DNA from: Plantago major | Lineage: Eukaryota; Streptophyta; Magnoliopsida; Lamiales; Plantaginaceae | Length of the DNA: 64,000 nucleotides | Direction: 5' to 3' | NCBI GenBank assembly: GCA_026545765.1 | Contig: CM048844.1 | Coordinates: 62,857,035-62,921,034, forward strand | In this document: positions 21,415-33,860 of the stretch, one piece after another | Numbering within the stretch: the stretch's first letter is position 1 | Layout: every line of letters starts with the position of its first letter | Translations under genes and position numbers: made by a program | Notes under the pieces: model-generated | What the model was told of the DNA's origin: nothing | The model's input: the letters and a program-made list of their open reading frames with translations, nothing else | Database searches by the model: none

Positions 21415-22836
21415 TGTTGGTCCAAATAACGGCAAAGTAAAAGACTAGAGGGGCGTTGAATAGTCTATTAAAACTTTTGTCGATAAATACAGTTTCTCAT
21501 AAACCTGGGGGTTTCTGATACTTAAATTCAGAGCGCGGAAGACTTTAAGATAGGTAAGTGCAGAAACAATAAGTATGTGTGTGTGCTTTGCTGATATGTA
21601 AATACAGAAAGGTAAATGACAAAGCAAGTATAGTGGTATTTGAAGGTGGCGTAATCCTCCAACTAATCCACTTCGGTCTTTCTGAGACCTAGAATTCACT
21701 AGAACAGATAATTCAGTTCACCTTACAATAATCCTATTCTAAGATTCTTAAACAAATGGTTCCCAACCAATTGTTCCCCCTGAGATATTCCCCAGCTCCT
21801 AGAGCTAAGTACTTCCTCTACTCAGATAACCTTGGAGTTATTCCTTGATTTCCCAAATCAAGTACTTCCTCTACTCCATGCCTTGATGGTGTTGGTTATA
21901 AGGTTTGTCAGAGAGGCTTCTCGTATAACTTTTCAGTTATGTTTTCAGAGAGCCTAATAGAACAAGACTACTTAATACACTTGTTCAGTGGATGGCGATG
22001 CTCTTCTTGACCCAAGTAATTGATGTCCGTTCTGGAGAATGAGCTTCAGAAAGGGTATCTGATAGTTCAACTCTTTCACGAATAACAATCTCTTGTTAAG
22101 GTTCAGGACAACTTAGAACTACTAGTGATTCTTCGAGCAACAGAAAGCTTTCAGAAAGGGTGGTAGAGTGCTTGAGAGAATACTTTGCTTGATGGTAAGT
22201 TTGCAAGATAGAGCGTTCTAAGGTGTATTTCTCAGCATCTAAGTGTGTGATATATATATAGATGAATTTGAGAGTTGTTGGAATGATATCCGTTAGACAC
22301 AATTCAAATTCAGTCCATACTTATCTTGAAATGAGTACTCAGAAGTCCTTGTCTCATGTCTCAGAGAGGATCGTACTCTGGTGACTTTTCTGCCGATGCA
22401 ATTAATGCACTTGTACTATTTCTTGTCCTATAGTCTTCAACGGATACATGAGCCATTCTGATGGCTTCCATGCTCCATACTCATGATGTCATATGTCCAG
22501 AATCATATTTCAAAAGTAAGTAAATACATTTAAGAAAGGATTAAGGACATAGTCTTTCTGAGTTAAACTAAACCTTGATGTCTTCATAAATCTTGTGCAA
22601 TCTTCAGTCTTCTAATCTTCAGAAAAGCTCCATTGCTAGGATTGATCTTCATGGTCCTCTGGAAATAAAAATTACAGTCAGAGACCTATAATTCTAATAC
22701 AAGATTTACTAGACTAATCATACTCAGTGATTTCCTCTTTTACAATGTTCAAGTGAACCAAGAGTACTTAATCACCTTTCTGGCTAAGATAAGAACATGT
22801 GATGAGTGATCAAAATACTAACAGATATTCCTAACA
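21415..22836 (-). repeat. Copy C 5' LTR, 1422 bp
   Basis: Minus-strand termini are TGTTAGGAATATC (22836) and GGACCAACA (21415). TATA-like tatatata lies near 22250-22260. It is very similar to 14258-15656, with scattered substitutions (for example tcat for tcag in the hairpin first arm at 21497). Next to it at 22837 copy E's accessory ORF begins mid-frame. Confidence 0.92.
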
Positions 22837-24945
22837 ATCTGCTTTTTGACGAGGAAACGGATGAAAATGACATAGAAAACCCTAAGTCTCCTCCCAAGTC
22901 TTCTGAAAAGAAACATGATTCTAAGAAGGATGATGATGGCAATGAACCCCAACCTAGTGCAGGAGGAGTCGCTGGAAAACACAATGCCTCAGCTGCTGAA
23001 AAGTAAACTGAGAAGAAAAATTATCCTCCTCCATCTCCTAAGAAATCATCTAACCCTTCTCCACCAAAGCAACAGGATGAAGAAGTTGGGCAAGTTGCTG
23101 ATGACACCGCTCAAAAACTATAGGAAGCTGAGCAAAGCGTGGCCCAACATAAACAAATGTTGGATGAAGAAGAACGCTTGCGCCTTGAGCTGGAAACCAA
23201 GGTTGTTGAAAAGGAAGACAACCTAAGAAAGGTTGAGGAACTAACTCGCAAGGCAGAAGAGGCCCTTGCTAAGCAAAAGTAAATCCAGCTTGCGGCACAA
23301 GCATTTGCTGAGGAACTAGATGCTGAAGAAACTCCAGAGGAAGAAGCTGGAAAAGATGTGCCCTCACAAGTAAAGCAAAGGTTGTTGACTTAGACTATGA
23401 GGATGACTGGAGTAATGAAGAAGAAGAATAAGAAGAAGACAAGGAAGACAACCCTCAGAAAGTGAATGACAATAGTCAATCTCAGACTGCTGAAAAGAAA
23501 ACTTTGGGTCCCCTTGTGCTCATCCAGGTTCCTGAAGAAGAAGCTAAGGTCTATGAAAGAAGATCTCAGATAATGCAAGACCAGTTCAAGGAGCTTGAAG
23601 ATCAAAACAAGGAGTTGATTGTATCAGTTCCTCCTGCCTACTAGAAACTTGCTGAATTGATAGCCAGGAGAACTTCAAGCATAGCTATGGAACATCAGGA
23701 TCTAGCTTTGCTAAGGAAATCAGATGAACAACTCATGCAATTTGCTGACATTCACTCTGCACTAGCCATGACCACTATAAGCCAAGTGGTTACTGAGGTT
23801 GCAAAGCTCACAGATGCAGAAAATGGCTTTGCTCAGCAGAATATAGCTCTTAAAGCAGAATTACAAGAATTATCCCAAGCCTACAACAGATTACAAGGGA
23901 ATTTTGAATCTCTTTTGGAATCCTTTGTCAAGATGGTGGGTAATTTTGATCAGTCTCCTATGATTGAGGGTGAAAGTTCTAGAAAAGTCATTAAGGGGAA
24001 AGGCAAACAAAAGATTCTATCTGAAGCCCAACTCCAACATGAAACCCCTAGTTAACTACAACTGGCTACTGTCACTGGAAAAAGGTCTCAGAAACCTCAT
24101 ATAGCTGCCAAGAGCTCAAGAAGGAGAAGATATAAAGACTATACAGAAGATGAAGAAGAGCCCTCTGAGAAGAGGAGAAAAGGCAACAATGATGGATGCA
24201 AAGGCTCAGTGCAACCTCATCTGGGAGATGATGATGATGAAGATGAAGAACAAGATAATGCACCTCTCATTCAGAGAAGAAGTGTGAGAAATCCATCTGA
24301 GCCTACTACAACTGTAGTACCTATCTAGCAAGGTACATCTAGTGACAAGCTCTCAAGAAGAAAAGCTAAACAAGCTGAGACACAGAGGAAGATCAAAGAA
24401 AGGATTGAAGAATTCAGAGGAATTGATACTCTTAGCCCTGAGGAAGCTAGGATTAAGTATCAACCCGCAAAAGCTGATCTAAACTCTGAAATCTACAAGT
24501 GCAAGAATGGTTACTGGATAATGTTTGCAAGAGACCTGCTATTCAATACAAATGGTCTCACAGTACCAGTCTACCTTCAAATATTGGCCTGGAGAAAGAA
24601 CAAGGAAGTTCTTATATCAGAGGATAAGTTGAAGGATGCACTTGATTTTGAAATCCTTGTCAGACAGGTAGCAATGAGGAAAGATCTATCTAACACTCAC
24701 CCCTACCATAAACCTGATGATGTACACAGAATGAAAAAGATTCTTGGCACTAAAACAAAGCCAAGACTAGCTGTACCGGTTCCTGAGTCCTTCTAGCTCA
24801 CTGAAGATGATTACAAGCTAGATCTGAAATATCTGAGGACAATTTATGAAAAATTCAAACTGTCTCCTATTAAGATTGAGCATTCCTTGTTATGGGCAAG
24901 ACACCTCTGGGTTGAACAGACTTGCAAAATAAGATCCACCAAATC
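22837..24945 (+). pseudogene. Copy E accessory ORF, decayed, plus strand
   Basis: Plus-strand frames give the same protein order as copy C's accessory ORF but in the opposite genomic orientation: DEETDENDIENPKSPP, DDDGNEPQPSAGG, a coiled coil (LDEEERLRLELETK), VYERRSQIMQDQFKEL, ALKAELQELSQAYNRLQGNFE, KGKGKQKIL, EDEEEPSEKRRKG, CKNGYWIMFARDLLF, PYHKPDDVHRM and LLWARHLWVEQ. Several stops (for example near 23005, 23122, 23280, 24055, 24795) break it. It starts abruptly at copy C's LTR and ends in a truncated LTR. It helps define the full accessory protein, roughly 700 residues, with two coiled coils and a conserved C-terminal globular part. No known catalytic motif seen. Confidence 0.72.
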
Positions 24946-24947
24946 TT

Positions 24948-26221
24948 ACAGGAAGCATCCAGCAGAAGAACTATTTTATTGAAGATCAGAAGACTGCACA
25001 AGATTGCTGAAGACCAAGGAAAATTGTGTCCTCAGATACCTTGGCTCAGATACCTTGAAGAAACTAAGTGTCTGAGAGACAAACGTTTCATTAGGTCTCT
25101 GATGCACTATAGGTCACTGATAAAGGACCTGCAAAGCCTCAGATAGCTTGCATTGTTCCGTTGACACTACATGAAAAAAGTTGGTACAGTGCATTTATTT
25201 CGCGGACAGAGATATCTCAGCAAAAGAGAAAATCTCTGAAAAGAGACAAAGCTCACTGTCGTACTAACTTCAGATATCATTAGTTTGAATTTCATTGAGC
25301 CTAACGGATACTAATTCAAACGGCCTGATTTTCAACTATAAATATCACCACTTAGAATGCTTGAACATACACTGAATACACAGAACATCATACATTACAC
25401 TCAAGAATACAAGCCTTCTGCCTACTTACTCTCTAGCTTACTGTTGCGACTAAAGCTCTTGAATTCAAAGTAGCACGAAAGTTCTAAGTGTCCTGATCCT
25501 TAACAAGACTTGCATATTGTGAAGGAGTTGAATTCAGAAGATATAGTTGCGACTAATATCTGAGATTCATTCTCTTGAACTTAATCAAGACTTGGGTCAG
25601 TATAGAACAAGTTACCATACATTGAAAAATGTATTAAGTAATCTTGATTCTACAAAGCACTCCTACATAACTCAAGAAGTTATTAAGAGCCTGCTCACCT
25701 GACAAACTAGCATAACCAAAACACCAACATGCATTGAGCATAGGAAGTACTTAGTTTGGGAAACTAAGGAATAGCTCAAAGGTTACTGAGTGGAGGAAGT
25801 ACTTGGTTGGGAAAACCAGGGAATAACTCGGGGGGAACACTTGGTTGGGAACCTAGTGTTAAAGGGATCAAGAGATAGGATTTTTTAAGGGGAACTCAAC
25901 TTCTTATCTTAGTGGATTCAAGTCCTGAGAAAGGGCGAGTGGATTAGTTGAAAGATTACGTCACCTTCAAATACCACTATAAAGCTTTGTGTTATTTACT
26001 TACTGCACTTACTTTCTGTATTACTTTATACTTGTTGAGTACTTACACACATTATAGCTTGCTGAGCACGAGCACTTATCTGAAAAGACTTATGCTCTCT
26101 GAGACTAAGTATCAGATACCTTCACAAGTATCTGAGAAACTGTTTTATCGTCAAAAGTTTTAAAAGACTATTCACCCCCCCCCCCCCCCAATCTTTTACA
26201 TTGTCGTTATCTGGACCAACA
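24948..26221 (+). repeat. Copy E 3' LTR, start truncated
   Basis: Plus-strand LTR of the A family. The first ~200 bp (TGTTAGGAATATC onward) and the polypurine tract are missing. Sequence joins in at ggaagcatccagcagaag near 24950 and runs to ggaccaaca at 26221. TATA-like ctataaatat lies near 25337-25347, followed by caccacttagaatgcttg. The hairpin at 26112-26135 has stem TCAGATAC/GTATCTGA. A 14-15 bp C run at 26175-26189 matches the G run of the minus-strand copies. Confidence 0.85.
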
Positions 26222-27310
26222 TTTTATTAGGTAATTTCAGGTTCCAAATCCAATTTTAGTTAAGAGCAAAACTGGTACTGCTGCACCCTTCCACATTACA
26301 TCTCTCCGATTTTGTTAAATCACGTGCCAAGAAGTAAGCGGTGCGGACTGGATAGTGACCATGTTTAGTGAAATGCCACACACGGACATCTTCTACATTG
26401 GCAGTAGAAAGGGGAATGTGCCTTATGTGCTCCCATTCTTCCTCCCAAAATAGGTCTTGCAAAGCTTGAAGGTCCCAGCTGCCATTCTCAAGGATTAGAT
26501 TAGCAATTTTCAGATCAGCATTTTGGGAAAAGTTAGGTGTAATTGGGCAGAACAGCCCGTCCCTGTAGATCCATGGGTCATGCCAAACATCAATATTCAG
26601 TCCATTCCCAACACGCCACCGAATACCTTTGCGAACTAAAGGAATTGCAGCACAATTACTCTTCCAAGTAAACGACGCATTACCCTTGGAGACAACCTCA
26701 AGGACATCGGAATTGGGAAAATACTTGGCCTTAAAGACACGACCTAGAAGAGAGTTAGGATAACTCCTCCAAATCTGTTTACCTAATAAAGCTAGATTAA
26801 AAGATTTGAGATCCCTAAAGCCCATACCTCCATCCCTCTTAGAGTCACAAAGTGAATTCTAATTAATCCAATGAACCTTTTTTTTCATTACCATTACCCC
26901 ACCAAAACCGAGCGATGAGAGATTCAATCTCCCTAAGAAGATAGTCAGGAATGCGGAAACAACCCATGACATAAGTAGGTATGGCTTGTAAAACCGATTT
27001 TATAAGAATCTCCTTCCCAGCTTTAGAAAGAAACCGGTTACATGCCCCTCCATCTTAGTCCAAACCCACTCCCTAATCCACCCAAACACCTCTCTTTTCG
27101 ATTTTTCCAACTCCGTAGAAAGGCCCAAATACTTCTCATGGTTATCAACCACTCGAACCGGAAGGATAGATTCAATTTCCTCGACTCTAACCCCATCCAC
27201 ATTACGATTAAAAACCACCGTGGATTTTTCCAAATTAATCTCCTGGCCCGAGGCAAGACTATATGTATGAAGTATCCTACAAATCTCAGAAGCAGCACCC
27301 GGATAAGCCC
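26222..27310 (-). pseudogene. LINE (L1-like) non-LTR retrotransposon fragment, 3' part of reverse transcriptase ORF
   Basis: Minus-strand translation, N- to C-terminal from 27300 to 26256: GQEINLEKSTVVFNRNV, HEKYLGLSTELEKSKRE, then (frame 26256-26825) GFRDLKSFNLALLGKQIWR, NSLLGRVFKAKYFPNSDV and VWHFTKHGHYPVRTAY. This is the late RT plus zf-RVT region typical of plant L1-like LINEs. A frameshift and stops lie near 26825-27000. The endonuclease and RT active site (upstream) and the poly-A tail are missing. It abuts copy E's LTR end on the left. Confidence 0.82.
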
Positions 27311-27317
27311 GTTACGT

Positions 27318-27556
27318 GAACGTCTAGGTGGTAGCTGATAAGCTTATTCAGGAAGCTTATCAGAAAAATAAGCTAGCTGATTTGTTTTTACATACCATAT
27401 TTAGCAAATCAGCTAGCTTATCAGCTAATTGGTTTACCAAACACTTTTGTAAAAATCAACTAAGCTTATCAACTACTCAATCAGCTACCAGCTACCTTAT
27501 CAGCTATTAGCTACCTTATCAGCACTTATCAGATAGTTTTACTAAACAGAGCCTTC
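27318..27556. repeat. MITE-like block rich in agctgataagc inverted repeats
   Basis: The words agctgataag and cttatcagct recur in both orientations, making large hairpins. Text resembling hAT-type MITE ends (minus strand ggctctgtttagtaaaac; internally gtgtttggtaaacc) is present on the right side only. No clear 8-bp target duplication was found, and the left end merges with the LINE fragment. Likely a truncated MITE. Confidence 0.4.
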
Positions 27557-28095
27557 GTGAAATCTATATAATACATTAAGCAAAAAAGGTTTAGAGCCAT
27601 TTAAGGCTATCCACATCATTTAATTATTTGGCAAAATAAAGGGTTCTGATTGGTCCGTTTCATTGATTAGTTGGCCAGTCCTTTTAGTCTAATTGGTCCA
27701 GAGATTTAACTCCAATGATGTGTTATTAGCTTGAGAAACAAAAACAATTTTGCATTTATATTGTGTCATATCAATTATTTTTGCTAAGTTGTTAGTTTCT
27801 TCTTTTGTAATTCTTCTATCAGCCATGTAAAAGCTATCTATGCTAAATTGTTTCCACTGATTTCATGGAAATGATTCTACGGGGAGCTTTCCATGGGTGG
27901 GAATTAGATGTTATTTTAACTATGAAGTGAGGCTATTTTATAAACCACATTTCAATGCATAAAAAATATGATTTATTATCAAGTTGATGCCTATATAATT
28001 TGTATTGCTATAGGTAAGTTTAAAATGTGTTGATCAAAATCACTTAATAAAATTACAATAAACTTAAAGTGAAATTAGTATAAAAACATTATTAT
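27557..28095. other. AT-rich intergenic sequence
   Basis: No frame, repeat structure or motif that I can support. Confidence 0.5.
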
Positions 28096-28349
28096 ACCTT
28101 TGACAATGGTTTGATGCATTTTAGAATTTTAGTTTGTTATACTATAGTCCTGATATATTTTTAATTCATAAAACTAACCACAAATAATTACAAATATATT
28201 CAATTTCAAAAACTTTCATGTAACTAATCGACAAACATTATTATTTTAGAATTTTAGTTTGTTATACTATAGTCTTGATATATTTTTAATTCATAAAACT
28301 AACCACAAATAATTACAAATATATTCAACTTCAAAAACTTTTATGTAAC
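28096..28349. repeat. 125-bp tandem duplication, second copy split by the solo LTR
   Basis: The unit ttagaattttagtttgttat starts at 28121 and again at 28246, and gtaac occurs at 28220 and 28345, giving a 125-bp period. The second copy is interrupted at 28350 by the solo LTR and resumes at 29704 with gtaactgatcgacaaac. The duplication therefore predates the LTR insertion. Confidence 0.8.
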
Positions 28350-29703
28350 TGATGTGCTCAAATTAATACTTAGAAAACCAAGTAGTAAGCAGTTGTTATA
28401 GACAGACAAAGCTAAACAATAGAGTCGTTCGCTAAGGAATTAATCAGGCTACCACAACGAATGAGAGTAAACAGTTTGTTTGTAAGTAACAGATTGATTG
28501 CTGGTTTTGTATACTTCTAACTAGATTGACTAAAGCTAAGATTACGATTAACACTGAGAGAAAGATGAATACAGTAGCAAAATCTAATTATGCTAATTCG
28601 AACTAGGGAAAACACTCATATTTGTCACACGGTTGTTGTACAGTAAATCAATCAATTCGATTCAACCAATTGCTCTTAGAATATATTATACTGGAGAAAT
28701 CGTGAGTCGTCAATTCACGATCCTTAAACATGAACAATTTAGAGAATTTAATACGGACTTATCGAATTAAAGGTTTTTACGAAGATTTTATACGAGACTA
28801 ACCTATATGAGTGCTTTGATAAACCCTAGAACGAATATGCATAATCTTCACATACTACTGTATTCAAAGGTGTTTAGCTACTCATACTTGATGATTGCAT
28901 ACAGAGATTAATGGTAAAAATCATACGAAACATAGATGAAAAACTCGCATGCAATAACATACAATTCAATTGATAAGATAAAGAACGAATTGTAAAAAAC
29001 AAAGCAATGGAGAAATCAATACCAATAATCTTGATGATAAAAATCATTGAATAATCCAAGCTCCGAAGATGTCTCAATGTCAATCAATGAAAAAACTAGG
29101 GTTCTTAGGTCCCAGATAGGGTTTAGAATAAGTTATGTTTGAAGTTATGGTGAAAGAAATCTATTTAAAGGAGAAAAAACGAAGAGAATCCTAGTAAAAT
29201 TCGACCAGGAGACCGTCTAGAAATCTGCTCTTGTAAGTTCTCGCGGCGGCGAACAAAAATCCTCGCCGCTGCGCTGATGTTTTCTACCAGCCAGATTACG
29301 ACGTCCATATCTTTTTCTACAGGAGGAATTTGGCTACAATTCTGGAACGAAAGTTGTAGCCCTTTGAATTATATTTCCATGGCCACCTAGATCAGGTAAA
29401 TCGGACTTCATATGAGAGAGTTATGTCCAAAATGGCTAGACTGCTCCGTAAATCATCACTTTTGCAAGTCACGCTAAAACGCCTCTCAGTTCTTCGTCCG
29501 AACTCTGAATGCACTTCCGTCTTCGCCCAATTACTTTTCACTCCGATTTTCACCTTCGGGACCAAAAAACACAAAAAATCATACAAAACACAAACAAAGT
29601 ACCAAAGCATTAAAACGTACGAAAACACTATAAAACTAAGGTCGAAGACTAACAAAAGACCGCTAAAAAGGACCAAATGAGACGTTAGAATATTGTCTCA
29701 TCA
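28350..29703. mobile_element. Solo LTR (1354 bp), same family as 9296-10669
   Basis: It runs from TGATGTGCTC to GTCTCATCA, flanked by gtaac at 28345-28349 and 29704-29708, a perfect 5-bp target duplication. It is homologous to the insertion in copy B throughout, including the stretch around ggctagactgctccgtaaa and a GC-rich core (ctcgcggcggcgaac and ctcgccgctgcgctg near 29240-29275). No internal coding, PBS or PPT, so a solo LTR is the simplest reading. A short non-autonomous element is the alternative. Confidence 0.85.
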
Positions 29704-29708
29704 GTAAC

Positions 29709-30824
<1,116 letters not shown>

Positions 30825-32845
30825 TTCTAAGCCATCTCTGACGATTAATCAACAATTTGAAGTGCTTTTCTTGTTTATTCTTGATAAACCAGCGTTGATG
30901 GAGATATGTAGGAAGAGCTGTTTGGGAAGTAAGAAGCCCCTTTGACATCTCCTCATCTGCAAATAATTCTCGATGTGAAAACATGGGCTTGATCTTTGAA
31001 TAGGAAAAAGAGCGGATCTGCAGGTCCCAAAGGAATTGGCTTATTCAAAAAATGCCTTGTTCTTTGGAAGATCTATCTCGATGCAGCTGCATGGTTCCAC
31101 TCTGCAAGAACTCGAATCATTCTCTTGAAGCTCATCCTCTTCATCGAAAGGATCCGCTTGCCCGAAATACCACGGACCAATAGGGAAATCCCAATGCAAG
31201 GGCCTTTCGGTACAATCAAATAGAAAGGCTCCATATTCTAGGAGCCCAAACTATGTGATTGAATAAATTCTCCTCTATCAGTGCGGGTCAAGGACTCCTT
31301 CTCCTCCCTTCTTCAAACTCCGATTCGTATTTTCATAGATAAATCTCTTTTGCATTATATCTAAGGGATTCCTTGGTTCGGGCGAAGAAGCAATGGAACT
31401 CGATCATTATCAAACAATTTGCAATCTTTTTACGTCGTTAAAGAGAGCCTTCTATTTCTAATAGGCCATGAACTAGATCCGACTCATTCTCAATGAGTCC
31501 ATAAGAAGTGATGCCATTTTTTCATCGGGTCCGGTAGAGACCAAAGATCTTGAGCGATCCGCGAGAACAAGTCAAAAGATAAAGAAGTAGCGTTAATTTC
31601 TTCATGCTCGTTCCAAGTTCCGAGTACCATTTGTACAAATAAGAATCCCCTTCCTTACATAAGTTCTTCTTCAGATAGATAGATATATGATCTATGAGGC
31701 AATTACTTTGAAGTACATTTTGTGCTACAACCCTTCCTATATGATAGAAAAGGATCCCATGATCCTGAACCGATCTTACCTGGGATCGCAAATCCCAAGT
31801 TTGTCTATGAAGAGCGGATCTAATTGTATTAGTGTCTATAATGGATTTCTTCTATGTAATACTAATCGATAGGACCTCATTACTAAGTGCTACAAGATCT
31901 CGTGGATTGTAACCCATGGTTATGGACCCGAATCCGTTAGTATGGAACATTTTCTTTTCCAAGTGAAATCCCCTCGTATAGGAAAGCATGAAAAAGTGCT
32001 TTTGTTGATGTGGAATAAGAAGCCTTCGTATCTTAATGCACGTATTTAATTTATTCGGGGCTATTAGAGCGGGATCAACTTTTTGGGGAATATGAGTCGA
32101 AGCAATAACAAGAATATTTCTATTGGAGCATCCTTCAGATAGATGGTTCACTAATAGACCTAGGGATAAGTAATTCGACTCATTCACATCCAGATCATGA
32201 ATGTTTGGAATCCATATTATGCAAGGAGACATTGCTTTTGCTAATTCGAATTGAAGGGTGGGGCCTAGTTCCGACATCCTATCTATAGCTAGCGCATTCA
32301 TCATAGTTAGCTCTTCCAGCTCCGTATCAAGGTCAGGATCCATCTCGTCACTAGCATCAATCGCGTCACTAGCAGTGTCACTAGCATCAATCTCGTCACT
32401 ACCACCAACCTTTATCTCGTAATAATCCTCATCTTCATCCTCATCCATAACTTTTGGCTTGTTATCGTTCAGAAATACCGTAATGAAAGGAACATAGGAA
32501 TTTGTAGCTAGGTATTTGACCAAATAGGAGCGTCCAGTTCCTATAGAACCTATCACTAAAATTCCCCTAGAGGGGGATAAGGCTAAGCGGAGCGAAAAGG
32601 GTTTTCGATGAGATGGGCAGTGCAAAGTAGTAGTCCCACACGAAGTTTGGGAATAAGTGATTGTCTGATAATGAGCAAGGAATACCCATCTTTCTGCTAA
32701 ACAGGATGGATTGAACTCATAATTCAATAGACCCTTTTTATGAATATCAACCAAGTATCGTAGTAAATTGCTCCCGGTTCTTCAATCATTTGATAACCGG
32801 AGTCTCTTCCGATTCCCAAGAAATATCAATAGTTCCCTAACTTAA
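30825..32845 (-). pseudogene. ycf2: Nuclear plastid insertion (NUPT): internal to C-terminal part of ycf2
   Basis: Minus-strand translation matches chloroplast Ycf2 in order. First [15 protein letters not shown] near 32790, then [20 protein letters not shown] and the Walker A-like [15 protein letters not shown]. Next [77 protein letters not shown], and finally [19 protein letters not shown] and [12 protein letters not shown] near 30830-30980. One frame (31852-32754) is still open for 300 codons but the gene is frameshifted on both sides and lacks both ends. Ycf2 in the plastid is part of the inner-envelope import-motor ATPase complex. This nuclear copy should be inert. The segment is nearly continuous, implying one insertion of about 2 kb. 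Confidence 0.92.
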
Positions 32846-33775
32846 CTTTTCATGTGTTTTGATAAAAGTTACTTCTTTTTGGAGTCGGGACACACTCCTA
32901 TCCACACGGCCTCACCCACCGCTACAAATATTCATTATTTAACTAAACTAATCATACTCTTTTTTTCGAGTTAGGTCGGGTTTGGATCCCGTTTCACTGG
33001 TATGGAATGGGTGGGGCATATACACCCAACCCCGACGCCATTACTTTGAACGGGTATTGTGCGGGTTCATAGCGAAATTTGGTTATAACATGACACGTTC
33101 AAAAGACTTTTATCGAGTCACATGTATGTGTTGTTTTCGTATGAGCTTTTGTTGATGCTAATGGCTTATACAATTTTCACAGAACTATAAAATGTGAATA
33201 TGGTTGTAAACTTTTTGGCATACGACTTTAACATACCATTAACAAATGAATAGTAACTCAACTTTAATTGAGTTGTGAATAATTGTGATTGAGATAGTAT
33301 TAAAATTTTATAAGTTTTATAGGGTTATTATATAAAGTGTGTAAGAGACTAAGAGTGAAGAGATGTGTGTAAGAGTTTTTTAAAATTATTTGATTGGTTT
33401 TAAGGTTATTTGATTTATTTAAGGTTGGTATAATAAACGAAAAAGTAAAGTGGGAGGAAAAAAAAGGTAGAGAAAAAAATTTAATTGAGTTGTGAATATT
33501 ATGTTGATTAAAAACGGGTACTGTTCCGATTCGATTAAAGTTGAGTGGCAAACATGATCGATTGTATGGCTCAACTAAAATTGAGTTTAGTTGTATAACA
33601 AACACTCCATTGCAAACTCAAAATGCTATTGTAGTAATTGTAGAGTTCCATATGCTTATTATCTTTTCACTATATCCGTCGAATATCAACGGACCATAAA
33701 CTATTTACAAGGAAGAAATGGAAATTATACAATTTAGGCGTTGAAAGAAGAAAAATGGTAAGTAGTAGAAAAAAA
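32846..33775. other. Intergenic sequence with a possible degenerate MITE
   Basis: 33240-33610 contains facing sub-palindromes (actcaactttaattgagttg near 33252 and ggctcaactaaaattgag near 33568) that could be the ends of a decayed MITE, but no target duplication is evident. The rest shows no gene. The MULE target duplication copy is at 33766-33775. Confidence 0.35.
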
Positions 33776-33860
33776 GGGAAAATTACAGCTACTCTCCCTA
33801 CAATGACCCCCTATATCAAATAAGTCCCCGGAATTAAAACAATAACACATTAGCCCTTTT
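33776..33860 (+). repeat. MULE left terminal inverted repeat
   Basis: Begins gggaaaattacag after the tagaaaaaaa duplication. Shares ctccctacaa, ccccggaattaa and caataacacattag with the inverted right end. Confidence 0.85.

Larger units (their letters stand above)
14258..22836 (-). mobile_element. Non-autonomous copia copy C (two LTRs, gag, accessory ORF, pol deleted)
   Basis: Minus-strand order: 5' LTR 21415-22836, PBS, gag, a protease stub fused to the accessory ORF, accessory C-terminal half, polypurine tract, 3' LTR 14258-15656. Integrase, RT and RNase H are absent, so the copy depends on relatives for mobilisation. Both LTRs are alike, including the version-specific hairpin. The 3' LTR lacks its last ~37 bp, ending at a run of G next to scrap H. 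It interrupts plus-strand copy E at 22837 (adjacent bases atctg). Confidence 0.88.

Noticed and set aside
31852-32754. A 300-codon ATPase-like ORF as a functional nuclear gene
   Set aside because: It is an internal piece of plastid ycf2 lacking both ends, with frameshifts on both sides.
33300-33605. 101-codon minus-strand ORF
   Set aside because: Low-complexity AT-rich translation with no domain; overlaps a possible degenerate MITE.
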